The translations under genes and the position numbers were made by a program. From NCBI RefSeq assembly GCF_963662735.1, contig NZ_OY759744.1:1158153-1222152 (forward strand): a DNA stretch of 64,000 nucleotides. The letters run 5' to 3'. The notes below the pieces were generated by a model. It was not told the origin of the DNA and did not search any database. It was given only the letters and a program-made list of their open reading frames with translations. Shown here piece by piece: positions 33,859 to 42,705 of the stretch. Numbering within the stretch: position 1 is the stretch's first letter; the number at the start of each line of letters is the position of its first letter. Origin of the DNA: an uncultured Methanoregula sp. Lineage in GTDB: Archaea; Halobacteriota; Methanomicrobia; Methanomicrobiales; Methanospirillaceae.

Positions 33859-34044
33859 CCCCTCCTGGTAGCAGATCTCAAATAGGTCAGCCTCTTTTAG
33901 GAGTCCATATTCCTATCTGGACGCCGGTCCTCGTCGTATCTCCCGGTTGGTTGAATATTTGTTTTCACATTTTGTGAAAACGGGTGATTAACCCGGTAAT
34001 CTAACCGTTCAAAGAACGAAAAAAGAGTGTTTTCCAACCTTGTT

Positions 34045-34302
34045 TCAGGTTAGTGTTACTTCAATGATCTCTGCCCGTTCGACACCGGGAATTGCGCTGA
34101 GTGTCTTTTCGAGCATATCGGTTTCGCCGCCGGCATCGTTCACGATTGCGGCAAACTTGATTGACTTGAGCCCAAAACCGATGGGTTCCTCTCGGATGTC
34201 CTGGATGCCCGGCAGTTTTTCCTTGAGCGCTTTCTTCAGCTGCTCAAGATCAACTTCGGGAGATTCGGGCATAACCCGCATAATGACTGCTACACTGCCC
34301 AT
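34045..34302 (-). CDS. ef1b: Translation elongation factor 1 beta
   Basis: Guanine-nucleotide exchange factor for aEF1-alpha. An 85-residue single ferredoxin-like domain with VIMRVMPESPEVDLEQLKKAL, GFGLKSIKFAAIV and the C-terminal VERAEIIEVT, the usual archaeal form. It follows the zinc-ribbon gene after three bases, an order also found in haloarchaea. Confidence 0.93.
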   Translation of the reverse strand: MGSVAVIMRVMPESPEVDLEQLKKALKEKLPGIQDIREEPIGFGLKSIKFAAIVNDAGGETDMLEKTLSAIPGVERAEIIEVTLT

Positions 34303-34305
34303 ACT

Positions 34306-34467
34306 TCACGGTCCCCCAAATCCACATTTCGGGCAGACGTAGGGAATGCTCTGTTCCCGGCACCGGTAGCACCGGCTGATCTCAACACCGCACGCGGGGC
34401 AGCCGAACTCGGTTGCACCCTCTTCTGCAAGCGGAGCGTTGCAGGATGTACACTTCTTATCTGACAT
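34306..34467 (-). CDS. Small zinc-ribbon protein, HVO_2753-type
   Basis: A 53-residue protein: start MSDKKCTSC, then FGCPACG, SRCYRCRE and VCPKCGFGG, i.e. four CxxC pairs that should hold two zinc ions in a double ribbon. HVO_2753-like proteins sit beside EF-1 beta in other archaea, so the partnership is conserved. A GGAGG lies about 11 bases upstream of the ATG. The role is probably linked to translation. It is easy to overlook because of its size. Confidence 0.88.
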   Translation of the reverse strand: MSDKKCTSCNAPLAEEGATEFGCPACGVEISRCYRCREQSIPYVCPKCGFGGP

Positions 34468-34510
34468 TTATGCTCCTCCAAGGATTCCTATAGTATCTCT
34501 TTTGGTACCT

Positions 34511-35134
34511 TTAAAAGGTTGTACCAATTGTTGTGCCCGGCACGGGCAAACCCTTCAGGAAATCCTGTACCCGCACTGGATCGGATCCTTTGATGATTGT
34601 AGTCTGTATCTTGTTCTTCAGAACGAATGGAATGAAAAACGGGTCAACAACTTCAGTTTTCAGGGGCTCTGATATCATCTCCTGTAACCTGCCTCCGATC
34701 ATTATACCGTTAATTGATTTGAGCAGGAGCAGGTCGAGGTGAAGCATACCTGCGACCCAGGCCGCAATAGAATCTGACGTGATATCCCAGGAATGGGGGA
34801 GAGGATCGTTTTTCCGGAGACATACATAGGGCAGGAAAACCGTTGAAACCTGCGGAACTGCAAGCAGCCCTGTCACTGCAATTCCTCCCTTCGATGAGAG
34901 GAGCCACCCATACTGCTCCATGGCGGCAATTGCCATCCAGTGAGCGGCATCGTCGTCAACATCCGCTCGTCTCACGGTGTCAGCGAACACACCTCCGCCA
35001 GGAACTATAAGCAGGGGTCTTTCCGATGCCAGGAGAAGTGGCATGAGATCCGGGATCCGCGGCAGCAGGCTTCCACCGATTTTGACTACCAGCGCGGTCG
35101 CCTTTACCGGAGAGGGTTGCTGCATTCTGATCAT
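34511..35134 (-). CDS. mfnE: Amino acid kinase-family protein, probable methanofuran-pathway kinase
   Basis: A 207-residue carbamate/aspartokinase-fold protein. The phosphate loop VVKIGGSLL and VPGGGVFADTVR are at the start, and DITSDSIAAWVA with a final GTTI match the kinase MfnE that phosphorylates the furan phosphate of methanofuran. A different amino-acid-kinase substrate cannot be ruled out. It is monocistronic and divergent from the PLD gene. Confidence 0.65.
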   Translation of the reverse strand: MIRMQQPSPVKATALVVKIGGSLLPRIPDLMPLLLASERPLLIVPGGGVFADTVRRADVDDDAAHWMAIAAMEQYGWLLSSKGGIAVTGLLAVPQVSTVFLPYVCLRKNDPLPHSWDITSDSIAAWVAGMLHLDLLLLKSINGIMIGGRLQEMISEPLKTEVVDPFFIPFVLKNKIQTTIIKGSDPVRVQDFLKGLPVPGTTIGTTF

Positions 35135-35191
35135 ATTCCCTGAAAATTATATCGCCAGATTATAAAAGGGGCATGGATAAACGGAAAATCT

Positions 35192-36856
35192 ATGCGCACC
35201 CTTCTCCTGCTCACGCTCCTCATGGTGTGTGTCATGCATGCGGGGGCTGTAGTGCAGATCATTGAGTTCTGTCCCGATCCCTATCTTCCCGATGACCCGG
35301 ATGAATATATTGTCATGTCCGGTACAGGATCGCTTGATGGGATTGTGGTATCCGATAATCACGGCGGTTTCCGGTTCCCTCCGGGCACAACTCTGGATGG
35401 TACCATAACCGTTGCCCGCAATGGGCCGGCATATGCCCAGGTCCATGGGCATAACCCGGATTTTGAATGGCTGGATTATTCCCCCACAATTCCCAATGTG
35501 ATTAATGGGGATCCACTCCGGCTTGCAAATACCCAGGATGAGCTTCTCCTGTATGAAAATGGGAACCTGGTGCAGAAGATTGCGTGGCCCGGGGATGTGA
35601 AACCCCGGGAAGGGCAGATCCATTTTCAGAAAAACGGTGTATGGGATCCCCGGCCTCTCCTGATCGGCCAATCCCGTCTCTCTCCAGAAACATATGCAAA
35701 TGTCTCGGTGACGGCGTTTGTACTGCCCGACAGCTCCGATGAACAATTTTCGTATGCTGTTGATCGCGCATCACAGGAGATCCTTCTCAATGTCTATGAA
35801 TTCTCCAGCCCTTCGATGGTGGATTCGCTCGTTGCGGCACACGCGCGGGGAGTTAATATTACTGTTCTTGTCGAAGGAGGACCGGTTGGTGGAATATCGC
35901 TGGAAGAAAAGGCCATGGTTGCAAGACTGAACCAGAGCGGTATTGTGACCCTGCAGATGGCGGCGCCAAAAGGCGGGCATGTTCCCTACCGTTATGACCA
36001 TGCCAAATACATGGTCCTCGACCGAAAAGCCGTGTTTTTAACCAGTGAAAATTTCAAATTCAGCGGTTTTCCCCCTCCGGGAATGAGCGGAAACCGTGGC
36101 TGGGGTGTATATCTGGAAGATCCAGCCCTGGCTAATTATTTTTCAAATGTTTACACCTCCGATACCGGTCCCGGGCTGGTCATTCCCTTTCCCGGAACCA
36201 CCGGGCCCGCCGAAAAGGCATTAGATACCCCGCGCACCGCTGAGTTTCTCCCGCAGAAATTTGATGGTGCAACGGTAGTCCCGGTAATTGCCCCGGATAC
36301 CAGTGACCAGATCACCAGTATGCTGGAGTCTGCCCGAAACTCCATTGAGATCGAACAGGCTTACATCACCAACGAGACGCCAACAACCCTGAACCCTTAC
36401 CTGGCAACAGCCATCAATGCTTCACGGCGGGGAGTTCATGTTCGAATCCTGCTGGATTCCTACTGGTATAATACTGCAGATAAAAACGACAACGATGAGA
36501 TGGTTATGCTGATTAACCGGATCGCCTCGGCCGAGCATCTCCCTCTTGAGGCGCGGTGTGCAGATCTCCAGCTCAACGAGATCGAGAAAATTCACAACAA
36601 AGGGGTAATTGTTGATGGGAGGAGTGTTCTGGTGAGCAGTATCAACTGGAACAGCAATTCCCCGAACTTCAACCGGGAAGCCGGTGTCATTATCGATCAC
36701 CCGGGGGTTGCCCGGTATTTCGGTGAAGTATTCGAAGACGACTGGAATCCCTCATCAAAAATCCAGACAAAACCTGCCGATTATCTCAAATATGTTGTTG
36801 TTGTCGCTGTGATTGCGCTACTCCTGATTGTCTATTACCGGCGCCACCGGTATTGA
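35192..36856 (+). CDS. Exported PLD-family phosphodiesterase with membrane tail
   Basis: A 554-residue protein with a signal peptide (residues 1-19), a lamin-tail-like beta domain to about 130, then two phospholipase-D modules with HKD motifs: H270-K272-D277 (DHAKYMVLD) and H468-K470-D475 (IHNKGVIVD). A hydrophobic helix near residues 530-548 and RRHRY end the chain, so the catalytic part is outside the cell. The substrate may be phospholipid or a nucleic acid. The combination of lamin-tail and PLD modules suggests an extracellular nuclease or lipase. Confidence 0.8.
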   Translation: MRTLLLLTLLMVCVMHAGAVVQIIEFCPDPYLPDDPDEYIVMSGTGSLDGIVVSDNHGGFRFPPGTTLDGTITVARNGPAYAQVHGHNPDFEWLDYSPTIPNVINGDPLRLANTQDELLLYENGNLVQKIAWPGDVKPREGQIHFQKNGVWDPRPLLIGQSRLSPETYANVSVTAFVLPDSSDEQFSYAVDRASQEILLNVYEFSSPSMVDSLVAAHARGVNITVLVEGGPVGGISLEEKAMVARLNQSGIVTLQMAAPKGGHVPYRYDHAKYMVLDRKAVFLTSENFKFSGFPPPGMSGNRGWGVYLEDPALANYFSNVYTSDTGPGLVIPFPGTTGPAEKALDTPRTAEFLPQKFDGATVVPVIAPDTSDQITSMLESARNSIEIEQAYITNETPTTLNPYLATAINASRRGVHVRILLDSYWYNTADKNDNDEMVMLINRIASAEHLPLEARCADLQLNEIEKIHNKGVIVDGRSVLVSSINWNSNSPNFNREAGVIIDHPGVARYFGEVFEDDWNPSSKIQTKPADYLKYVVVVAVIALLLIVYYRRHRY

Positions 36857-36918
36857 AGTGAATCAGGAAAATACACACGGCTGTTTCCAATCCCGTGTCG
36901 GATAAAAGAGTCAGGGAT

Positions 36919-37227
36919 TCAGATCTTTTTTTTCGCGCACTGACATACGTCGCATAAATTGATGTCACTTTCACCGGTAACGACCGCGAGCGCCCACCGG
37001 TCGATCATAACGTCCAGTTCGGACGATATCATCACTTCACCCGCACCCCGTTTCCTGCTCAGGTACTGCGACACCGCTGCCCTGGTAACACCAAGACGTC
37101 TGGCTGCATCACTCTGGCTGAGCCCCTGTTTCTGCACGAGCCTTGAGACCATCTCCGCTCTCATGGGGGGTAACAGGACCCTGACCATGGAATCACAGTG
37201 CATGAGGGTACAGGTGTGTTTGGTCAT
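36919..37227 (-). CDS. Xre-type DNA-binding regulator
   Basis: A 102-residue predicted regulator of the archaeal COG2522 type. The HTH QKQGLSQSDAARRLGVTRAAVSQYLSRK spans about residues 32-59, and the C-terminus has a CDVCQC metal-binding-like pair. The 5' end overlaps the downstream end of the neighbouring winged-helix gene by four bases, so both regulators are co-translated. Confidence 0.8.
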   Translation of the reverse strand: MTKHTCTLMHCDSMVRVLLPPMRAEMVSRLVQKQGLSQSDAARRLGVTRAAVSQYLSRKRGAGEVMISSELDVMIDRWALAVVTGESDINLCDVCQCAKKKI

Positions 37228-37469
37228 ACACAGGCCGGCTGAAGCTTATTCGTATGTTCTGCCCGGTTCTGATAGATGATCTGGCGGGCGTCACGGAAAT
37301 TGAACTTCTCAATGATGAGCTGACGCTCCTTGAGTTTCTTTAACGCATAGCGTACGGTTCGGGGTGCCAGGTGGCTCTTCTGTACAAGATCTTTGTGGGT
37401 CATTGCCCCACCCGCATCCAGTATCTCGAGCACCGTCTTTGAAGACGGTGGCAGTTGTGGAGGATACAT
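37224..37469 (-). CDS. Winged-helix regulator
   Basis: An 81-residue MarR/ArsR-like wHTH protein: GGAMTHKDLVQKSHLAPRTVRYALKKLKERQLI is the helix-turn-helix with recognition helix, followed by a short wing. It probably pairs functionally with the Xre-type gene overlapping its stop. An IR-like TGTTAACACTG stretch near 37476-37494 lies upstream and may be its own operator. Confidence 0.75.
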   Translation of the reverse strand: MYPPQLPPSSKTVLEILDAGGAMTHKDLVQKSHLAPRTVRYALKKLKERQLIIEKFNFRDARQIIYQNRAEHTNKLQPACV

Positions 37470-37539
37470 GTTGATAATGTTAACACTGTTAACATATCAA
37501 CCTGTCGGTAATTTAAACCGCGTATTTCAATAGTTCATC

Positions 37540-37905
37540 ATGTTCGAGCGACAGGAGCGAATGGCAGTCCTGCTTCTTGTTGGTGTTGCCGCTGCCGTTA
37601 TCTCGGCGCACCTTGTCCTCACCTATCTTGGAAAACAACCCTTCGCCCGCCCGTTCTCTGAGTCATCGGCCGATGGCGAACTGGTTTACACAGAAGGCCA
37701 GATCGATCAGATTACCCTCACAAAGGATGGCGATTATGCCCTCATCCGGATTGGTAATACCTCCCTGTTCACGCAATCACAACATATCCGGTCTCTCGGA
37801 CTGCAAAAAGGAGATAGGCTATCCGTGTATGGGGTCGTCCAGACCTATCACGGAAAAAAAGAACTTGTTGTAAATGCTGCGGATGATATCCGCCGTTTAT
37901 CCTAG
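37540..37905 (+). CDS. Membrane-anchored OB-fold protein
   Basis: A 121-residue protein with one N-terminal membrane helix (about residues 9-29) and an OB-fold-like domain (YTEGQIDQITLTKDGDYALIRIGNTSLFT, LQKGDRLSVYGVV). The OB fold could bind nucleic acid or oligosaccharide outside or inside the membrane; the motif set is too short to decide. It is divergent from the wHTH regulator. Confidence 0.65.
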   Translation: MFERQERMAVLLLVGVAAAVISAHLVLTYLGKQPFARPFSESSADGELVYTEGQIDQITLTKDGDYALIRIGNTSLFTQSQHIRSLGLQKGDRLSVYGVVQTYHGKKELVVNAADDIRRLS

Positions 37906-37956
37906 GAAAATCCCTGATGGCTGCCGGGGGTGCTATCCCCGAATTAAAATCCCTGC

Positions 37957-38555
37957 TTAATTTTCAGAAACTACCGGTAAGTCTGCACTTTTTTTGGGAT
38001 GTTTATTCGCAATTAATGCAAGGGCTTTCTGCGCCGCATCTCTGACCTCTCCATCCGGATCATGTAACACTTCTGTCAGTGGAGGGATTGCCTTCTCGTC
38101 ACCAATGCTTCCCAGCGCCCAGGCAGCATGTTTCCTGACGATCTTCTTAACATCCTTGAGAAGAGGGATGAGGGGGGGAACTGCCCGAACATCCCGGAGT
38201 TTCCCAAGGCCCCAGGCAGCCCCGGTCCGGAGCCACTTGTCTTTGGATCCCAGTGCCGCAATGAGCGGCTCAACTGCCCTGCGATCCCCGATCTTACCGA
38301 GGGACTTGGCCGCCAGCCACTGCACATCCACAAAGGGGTCGTTCAACGCTGCGATCAGGGGTTCTACTGCAGATTCGTCGCCTTCGGTTCCCAGCGCTTC
38401 CGCAGCCTTCCAGCGGAAATTGAGATTGGAATCTTTCAGGAGTGCAATATAGCCGAAAACCCGCTGTTTTTCCGCTCTACCTGGGCAGATCTCTCCTCCG
38501 GTGTCAGCTCGCGGGGTGTGTTTCCTTCCAAAACCGGTGTTTCATCATCCCCCAT
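37957..38555 (-). pseudogene. HEAT-repeat (PBS lyase-type) gene with frameshift
   Basis: The gene starts at ATG 38555 with MGDDETPVLEG and LTPEERSAQVER, then the frame shifts at a run of five T (38467-38471; A on the coding strand). Adding one A restores a single frame into FGYIALLKDSNLNF and at least four HEAT repeats (WKAAEALGTEGDESAVEPLIAAL; LAAKSLGKIGDRRAVEPL). As read, the upstream part ends at a stop after the run. It may be a decayed gene, a sequencing error at a homopolymer, or recoding. A 130-residue product starting at TTG 38346 remains possible. Confidence 0.8.
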
Positions 38556-38712
38556 GTATAGAATTCACCAGCCACCCATACGTGATGCCGGACCATTAAT
38601 TTTTCTCAGGTCCTGCGCCGTAAAACCGGCGATATTACCGGCAAATATCCTTGTACCGGAATTATCCTGAAAACAGAAAAACGAGGAGATGAATGACCCC
38701 GCTTGGGGTTTC

Positions 38713-39543
38713 TTAAGGTTGCATTTCGAGGGTTACGGAGAAGTTTTTCACGGTATGGGTGAGCGCACCCATGCTGATGGTATCAATGCCGCAGGCAGCA
38801 TAGGAGCAGAGCGAGTTCTCGTCAACTCCTCCGGAAACTTCGAGGACTACCTTATCCCGGAGCCCGCGGTTTTTGAGGAGCTCAACAGTAGTCTGGATCT
38901 GTGCCGGGCTCATATTGTCCAGCAGGATAATGTCAGATCCCACCTCTGCAGCTTTTTGGGCATCTTCCGGGGTCTCCACTTCAACCTCAACAATCCTGTA
39001 TGCCGATACTGCCCGTGCTTTCCTGATTGCAGTCTCCAGCGGGACAAGGATAAGGTGGTTGTCTTTAATCAATATCCCGTCGCTCAGGCTGGTCCGGTGG
39101 GGATCTCCGCCCCCGAGAAGGATAGCCTTCTTGTCAAGAGCGCGGGAGCCGGGGGCCGTTTTTCGCGTGCCGGCGATCCTGCATGTGGGATTGACGGATG
39201 CGATAAGTTCCGCCATCTTACGGGTCTGCGATGCGATCCCGCTCATCCGCCCGATGATATTGAGTGCTGTACGTTCAACGAAGAGGATCTTCTTGGCATC
39301 CCCGGACAACGCGAGAACTACATCACCCGCTCTTACCATTTCACCATCCTGCATCCGGTGCTCTGCAGTGACATGGAAGTATGCAAACAGTGCCGCTGCC
39401 TCTTCAAGGCCCGCAATGACGCCGGCCTGTTCGGCCCTGATGACTGCTGAACAGCTGACATCGGGAATGATGGCCTCGGATGTCACGTCCCCGAATGGGG
39501 CATCCTCCTCGATATAGTGCAGCAGGTGGTGAATTGATACCAT
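38713..39543 (-). CDS. nadC: Nicotinate-nucleotide pyrophosphorylase
   Basis: Joins quinolinate and PRPP to nicotinate mononucleotide in de novo NAD synthesis. Seen are EDAPFGDVTSEAIIP at the start, IAGTRKTAPGSRALDKKAILLGGGDPHR (substrate site), ILIKDNHL and the last-third VEVEVETPEDA and LEVSGGV. The 276-residue length is normal. It starts 17 bases after the nadX stop and forms an operon with it. Confidence 0.95.
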   Translation of the reverse strand: MVSIHHLLHYIEEDAPFGDVTSEAIIPDVSCSAVIRAEQAGVIAGLEEAAALFAYFHVTAEHRMQDGEMVRAGDVVLALSGDAKKILFVERTALNIIGRMSGIASQTRKMAELIASVNPTCRIAGTRKTAPGSRALDKKAILLGGGDPHRTSLSDGILIKDNHLILVPLETAIRKARAVSAYRIVEVEVETPEDAQKAAEVGSDIILLDNMSPAQIQTTVELLKNRGLRDKVVLEVSGGVDENSLCSYAACGIDTISMGALTHTVKNFSVTLEMQP

Positions 39544-39560
39544 GGTTTCCTGTCCGTTTT

Positions 39561-40319
39561 TTATGTTCCCACGACTATCGGATCGGTGATCTTCTCCAGC
39601 AGGGAAAGGATGGACAGGGCAGCAAGGAAGCTGGTTGCCGGGTTATCGGGGCTGGGAAAATTGGTCACTTTGATGTAGGCTTCCCCGAAGTCTCCTTCGA
39701 AGAACAATTCATGGATATTGCGGTCTACAGCAGGGTCAACCCATAATTCCACATCAGTGTCCTGCCCCGCGGCAAGACTCATGGCAACGGAGACGTTGAC
39801 ATTCTTTGGAAATGCCTTGATGCATTCATTGGCTTTTCCCGAGAAGATCTTTTTTCTCGTACCTGCCTCAATGCCCAGCGATGACGGACTCTTGGTCGTC
39901 CTCAGAAGGAGGCGGTTGATCTTCGAAATCCTGCCGATCTTGAGGTTATCCAGGCCAAAGATCGCCCCGCTCGGGATATAGATCTTCTTTCCGTGAGCCC
40001 GTGCAGTCCTGCGGCACTCGTCCCGGAAGTCCGGATCCGTGAGTGCCCCGACACTCATGACAATCATGTCTTTTTTATGGGAGAGCACGTCTATTGCGTG
40101 TGCCCGGACTGCATTGACGGAAGCTGCTTCGACTACAATGTCAATGTCCGATTCAATGAAAGCGTCGAAGTCCCGGTATGCCTGGGCCCCGCACATGGAA
40201 GCGATCTCCTGCGCCCGGTCAAAGACCTGATCATACACTGCAGAGATCGCAAAACTGCCGGTGTGGTGTGCAATAATGTGACCGATATTGCCACAGCCAA
40301 GCAGTCCGATTTTTATCAT
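39561..40319 (-). CDS. nadX: L-aspartate dehydrogenase
   Basis: Supplies iminoaspartate for quinolinate formation, replacing aspartate oxidase in anaerobes. The Rossmann motif GLLGCGNIGHIIAHH starts the protein, followed by DIVVEAASVNAVR, SVGALTD and IPSGAIFGLDNLKI with the catalytic core. It has 252 residues. NadA, the next enzyme, is not in this window. Divergent from mtaB. Confidence 0.93.
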   Translation of the reverse strand: MIKIGLLGCGNIGHIIAHHTGSFAISAVYDQVFDRAQEIASMCGAQAYRDFDAFIESDIDIVVEAASVNAVRAHAIDVLSHKKDMIVMSVGALTDPDFRDECRRTARAHGKKIYIPSGAIFGLDNLKIGRISKINRLLLRTTKSPSSLGIEAGTRKKIFSGKANECIKAFPKNVNVSVAMSLAAGQDTDVELWVDPAVDRNIHELFFEGDFGEAYIKVTNFPSPDNPATSFLAALSILSLLEKITDPIVVGT

Positions 40320-40411
40320 GATAAACAGATTACGGGTATAATCGGTTAAGCATTGTGATGAAACGGCGGGTCTTCCGGTGCATACTCCACGTCCTCTAAA
40401 GCAGACACGGG

Positions 40412-41734
40412 ATGACCCGTTTCAACACTCTTTTGTCCCATGCCTCCCTAGGAAATAATAGCTCTATGGCAACAGGAAGAATAGCGATCCCCCCGGAAAA
40501 ATCCTGTAGCAATGAAGTACTGGACTCACTGTGCAACCAGCGGGTATTCATTGAGACCTACGGGTGCCGGTATAATTTTGGCGATTCCGCGAAGCTTGCC
40601 GAGATCCTCCGGCACCATGGCAACACGCTGGTGAATACCGAAGAGGATGCCGATGTTGTTATCATTAATACCTGCTCGGTGGTTGGCCCGACCGAGAGGC
40701 GGATGCTCCGGCGCCTGTCCCAGCTCCGGGATCGCAATCTCTATGTAACCGGCTGCATGCCTGCAGTTCAGCGCGAAGCGATCCTGGCAGTCTGTAATCC
40801 TACCATCATCCCTCCGGATGCCATACAGGAGAAATATCGTAGTGTCCGGACTGTATCCAGCGATGGGATTGGCATAGTCCAGGTTGCGCAGGGATGTTCC
40901 GGTGTATGCACGTATTGCATCACCCGGTTCGCCCGGGGCCCCCTCCGGAGTTTTCCCCTGTCGGAGATCTGCGGGCAGGTCCGGGCATTTGCCGAACAAG
41001 GTACACCGGAAATCCAGTTAACGGCCCAGGATGTGAGCGCCTGGGGAATGGATACCGGGCACAAACTAGCAGAACTCCTGACAGAACTCGACCACATCCC
41101 TGGCCCGTACAGGTTGCGGGTGGGTATGATGAATCCTGCAACCGTACTGCAGGATTTGGATTCCCTCATCGAAGCATTTGCGGGTGAACATATCTTCAGG
41201 TTCATCCACCTTCCGGCGCAATCCGGATCGGATCGCGTCCTTAAAAAAATGGGGAGACGGTATTCCGTTCAGGACTTCGAAGATATCATATCCGCGTTCC
41301 GGCGGGCCTTCCCGGACATAACCCTGATGACCGACATGATTGTAGGATTCTGTGGCGAGACGGAAGACGAGTTTACCCAATCCCTGGAACTGGTAAAAAG
41401 AATCCGGCCGAACAAGGTGAACGTTACCCGGTATTCGGTGCGTCCCTTCACGCCTGTTGCATCAGAAAAGGATTTCCCTGATTCTGTCAAGAAAGACCGG
41501 TCCCGCGCCATGAATTCTCTCGCGGAACAGGTTTATTCAGGAATCAATCGTCCCCTGCTCAATCACAGAATTCCTGTAATCGTGACGGAAAAGATTCGGG
41601 ACGGGTCGGTGATGGCCCGGTCTCCCGGGTATATCGGGGTTGTGATAAACGAGGATCTCCCGATTGGGCATGCATGCCTGGTAGTCCTCAAAAGGGACCG
41701 GAAATACTTTTTTGTCGGGGAACTGGTGAAGTAA
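40412..41734 (+). CDS. mtaB: tRNA t6A37 methylthiotransferase
   Basis: Radical SAM enzyme converting t6A37 to ms2t6A. The UPF0004 cysteines C52, C88 and C115 and radical SAM cysteines C162, C166 and C169 (C-x3-C-x2-C) are present, then a TRAM domain in the last 65 residues (PVIVTEKIRDG, KYFFVGELVK). At 440 residues it is full length. The first 40 residues have no homology, so the start may be ATG 40466. TATAATCGG near 40337 is a possible TATA box. Confidence 0.92.
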   Translation: MTRFNTLLSHASLGNNSSMATGRIAIPPEKSCSNEVLDSLCNQRVFIETYGCRYNFGDSAKLAEILRHHGNTLVNTEEDADVVIINTCSVVGPTERRMLRRLSQLRDRNLYVTGCMPAVQREAILAVCNPTIIPPDAIQEKYRSVRTVSSDGIGIVQVAQGCSGVCTYCITRFARGPLRSFPLSEICGQVRAFAEQGTPEIQLTAQDVSAWGMDTGHKLAELLTELDHIPGPYRLRVGMMNPATVLQDLDSLIEAFAGEHIFRFIHLPAQSGSDRVLKKMGRRYSVQDFEDIISAFRRAFPDITLMTDMIVGFCGETEDEFTQSLELVKRIRPNKVNVTRYSVRPFTPVASEKDFPDSVKKDRSRAMNSLAEQVYSGINRPLLNHRIPVIVTEKIRDGSVMARSPGYIGVVINEDLPIGHACLVVLKRDRKYFFVGELVK

Positions 41735-41857
41735 AGGTTCACCATCTGTGATTTTCCATAGTCCGGGTGGACTTAACCCCTGATTCCGGAAACGAACGGT
41801 TTAATAGCCGGGCATCGACAATTCTTATCCTGATAACTACGACGGGGTAATGAGTAT

Positions 41858-42388
41858 ATGGACGAGATTGAAACCGGTTTTGAAAAACTGACCCAGAAGA
41901 TTGAGGAGATGCAGGGCAGGGAAAAAGAACTCTCTGACGAGATCCGGAAAAATGATGCCAGGCTGCTTGCGCGGATGGCAAAATCCGCAATCCCTGTCGT
42001 CAAGATCGTTGGCCTGAATATGCTTAAGATGGGCAAGCAGGACACCAAAGGGGAGATCTATGACCCTGCGTATTACCCTGCGAAAATGATCATCCTCGGC
42101 AAGAGCGAGCCCGCAGCATTCCGTCCCGATAATCCCTCAAAACAGGTGACCGACCAGTTCTGCGTCCTCTCGGAAGATGGCGACTTTTTCGAACTGATGT
42201 ACAGTTTCGACGGGTTCCTGACGGATTCGTATCTCAATCCACTCGATGAAAAAACTGCTATCGAACATTATGGCTATGATGTAATGTTCATGCTGTACCG
42301 GGCCCTCCACGATTACCTGGAAGGAGAAGAGGCCCTGGTTGAGGCCCTCGACAAAGTGATCGGGTACGTATTTGCCCGCAGCCAGTAG
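41858..42388 (+). CDS. Conserved hypothetical protein with N-terminal coiled coil
   Basis: A 176-residue protein whose first 40 residues form a heptad helix (FEKLTQKIEEMQGREKELSDEI). The rest has a compact acidic fold (QFCVLSEDGDFFELMYSFDGFLTDSYLNPLDEKTAIEHYG). I know no family. A TATA-like element near 41815-41840 and the tRNA-Ile next to it suggest a separate unit. Confidence 0.65.
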   Translation: MDEIETGFEKLTQKIEEMQGREKELSDEIRKNDARLLARMAKSAIPVVKIVGLNMLKMGKQDTKGEIYDPAYYPAKMIILGKSEPAAFRPDNPSKQVTDQFCVLSEDGDFFELMYSFDGFLTDSYLNPLDEKTAIEHYGYDVMFMLYRALHDYLEGEEALVEALDKVIGYVFARSQ

Positions 42389-42495
42389 GGAGAATTCTCT
42401 CCTGTAATTCTTTTTTTTTATCCGGCTTTGAAATCCCTGTTTTAAGAAGAGCCGTGGCCGTCTGGAAGGAACATGACAAAATGAGAAACGCTGGA

Positions 42496-42569
42496 TGGGC
42501 CCGATGTGATTCGAACACATGACCTCCCGGTTATCAGCCGGGCGCACCACCGGGCTATGCTACGGGCCC
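42496..42569 (-). tRNA. tRNA-Ile (GAT)
   Basis: Minus strand. Acceptor GGGCCCG/CGGGCCC, anticodon stem CCCGG/CCGGG around CTGATAA (GAT), T arm TGTG-TTCGAAT-CACA and discriminator A. No intron. Confidence 0.95.
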
Positions 42570-42705
42570 AAAAGTTTGCCGAGAATTTACCCTAATAACT
42601 ACTGCATTCGAGTTTTTATAAGTTGTGAATCCCCCCGGGAGATCCGGGATAGGTACAGATAGGGATATGTGCCAAAAAACCACGGTACTTATACGGAACC
42701 GGATC

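Noticed and set aside
38556-38712. Candidate C/D box sRNA between the HEAT gene and nadC.
   Set aside because: C box (GTGATGC) and D box (CTGA) candidates are imperfect and there is no C'/D' pair at the usual spacing.
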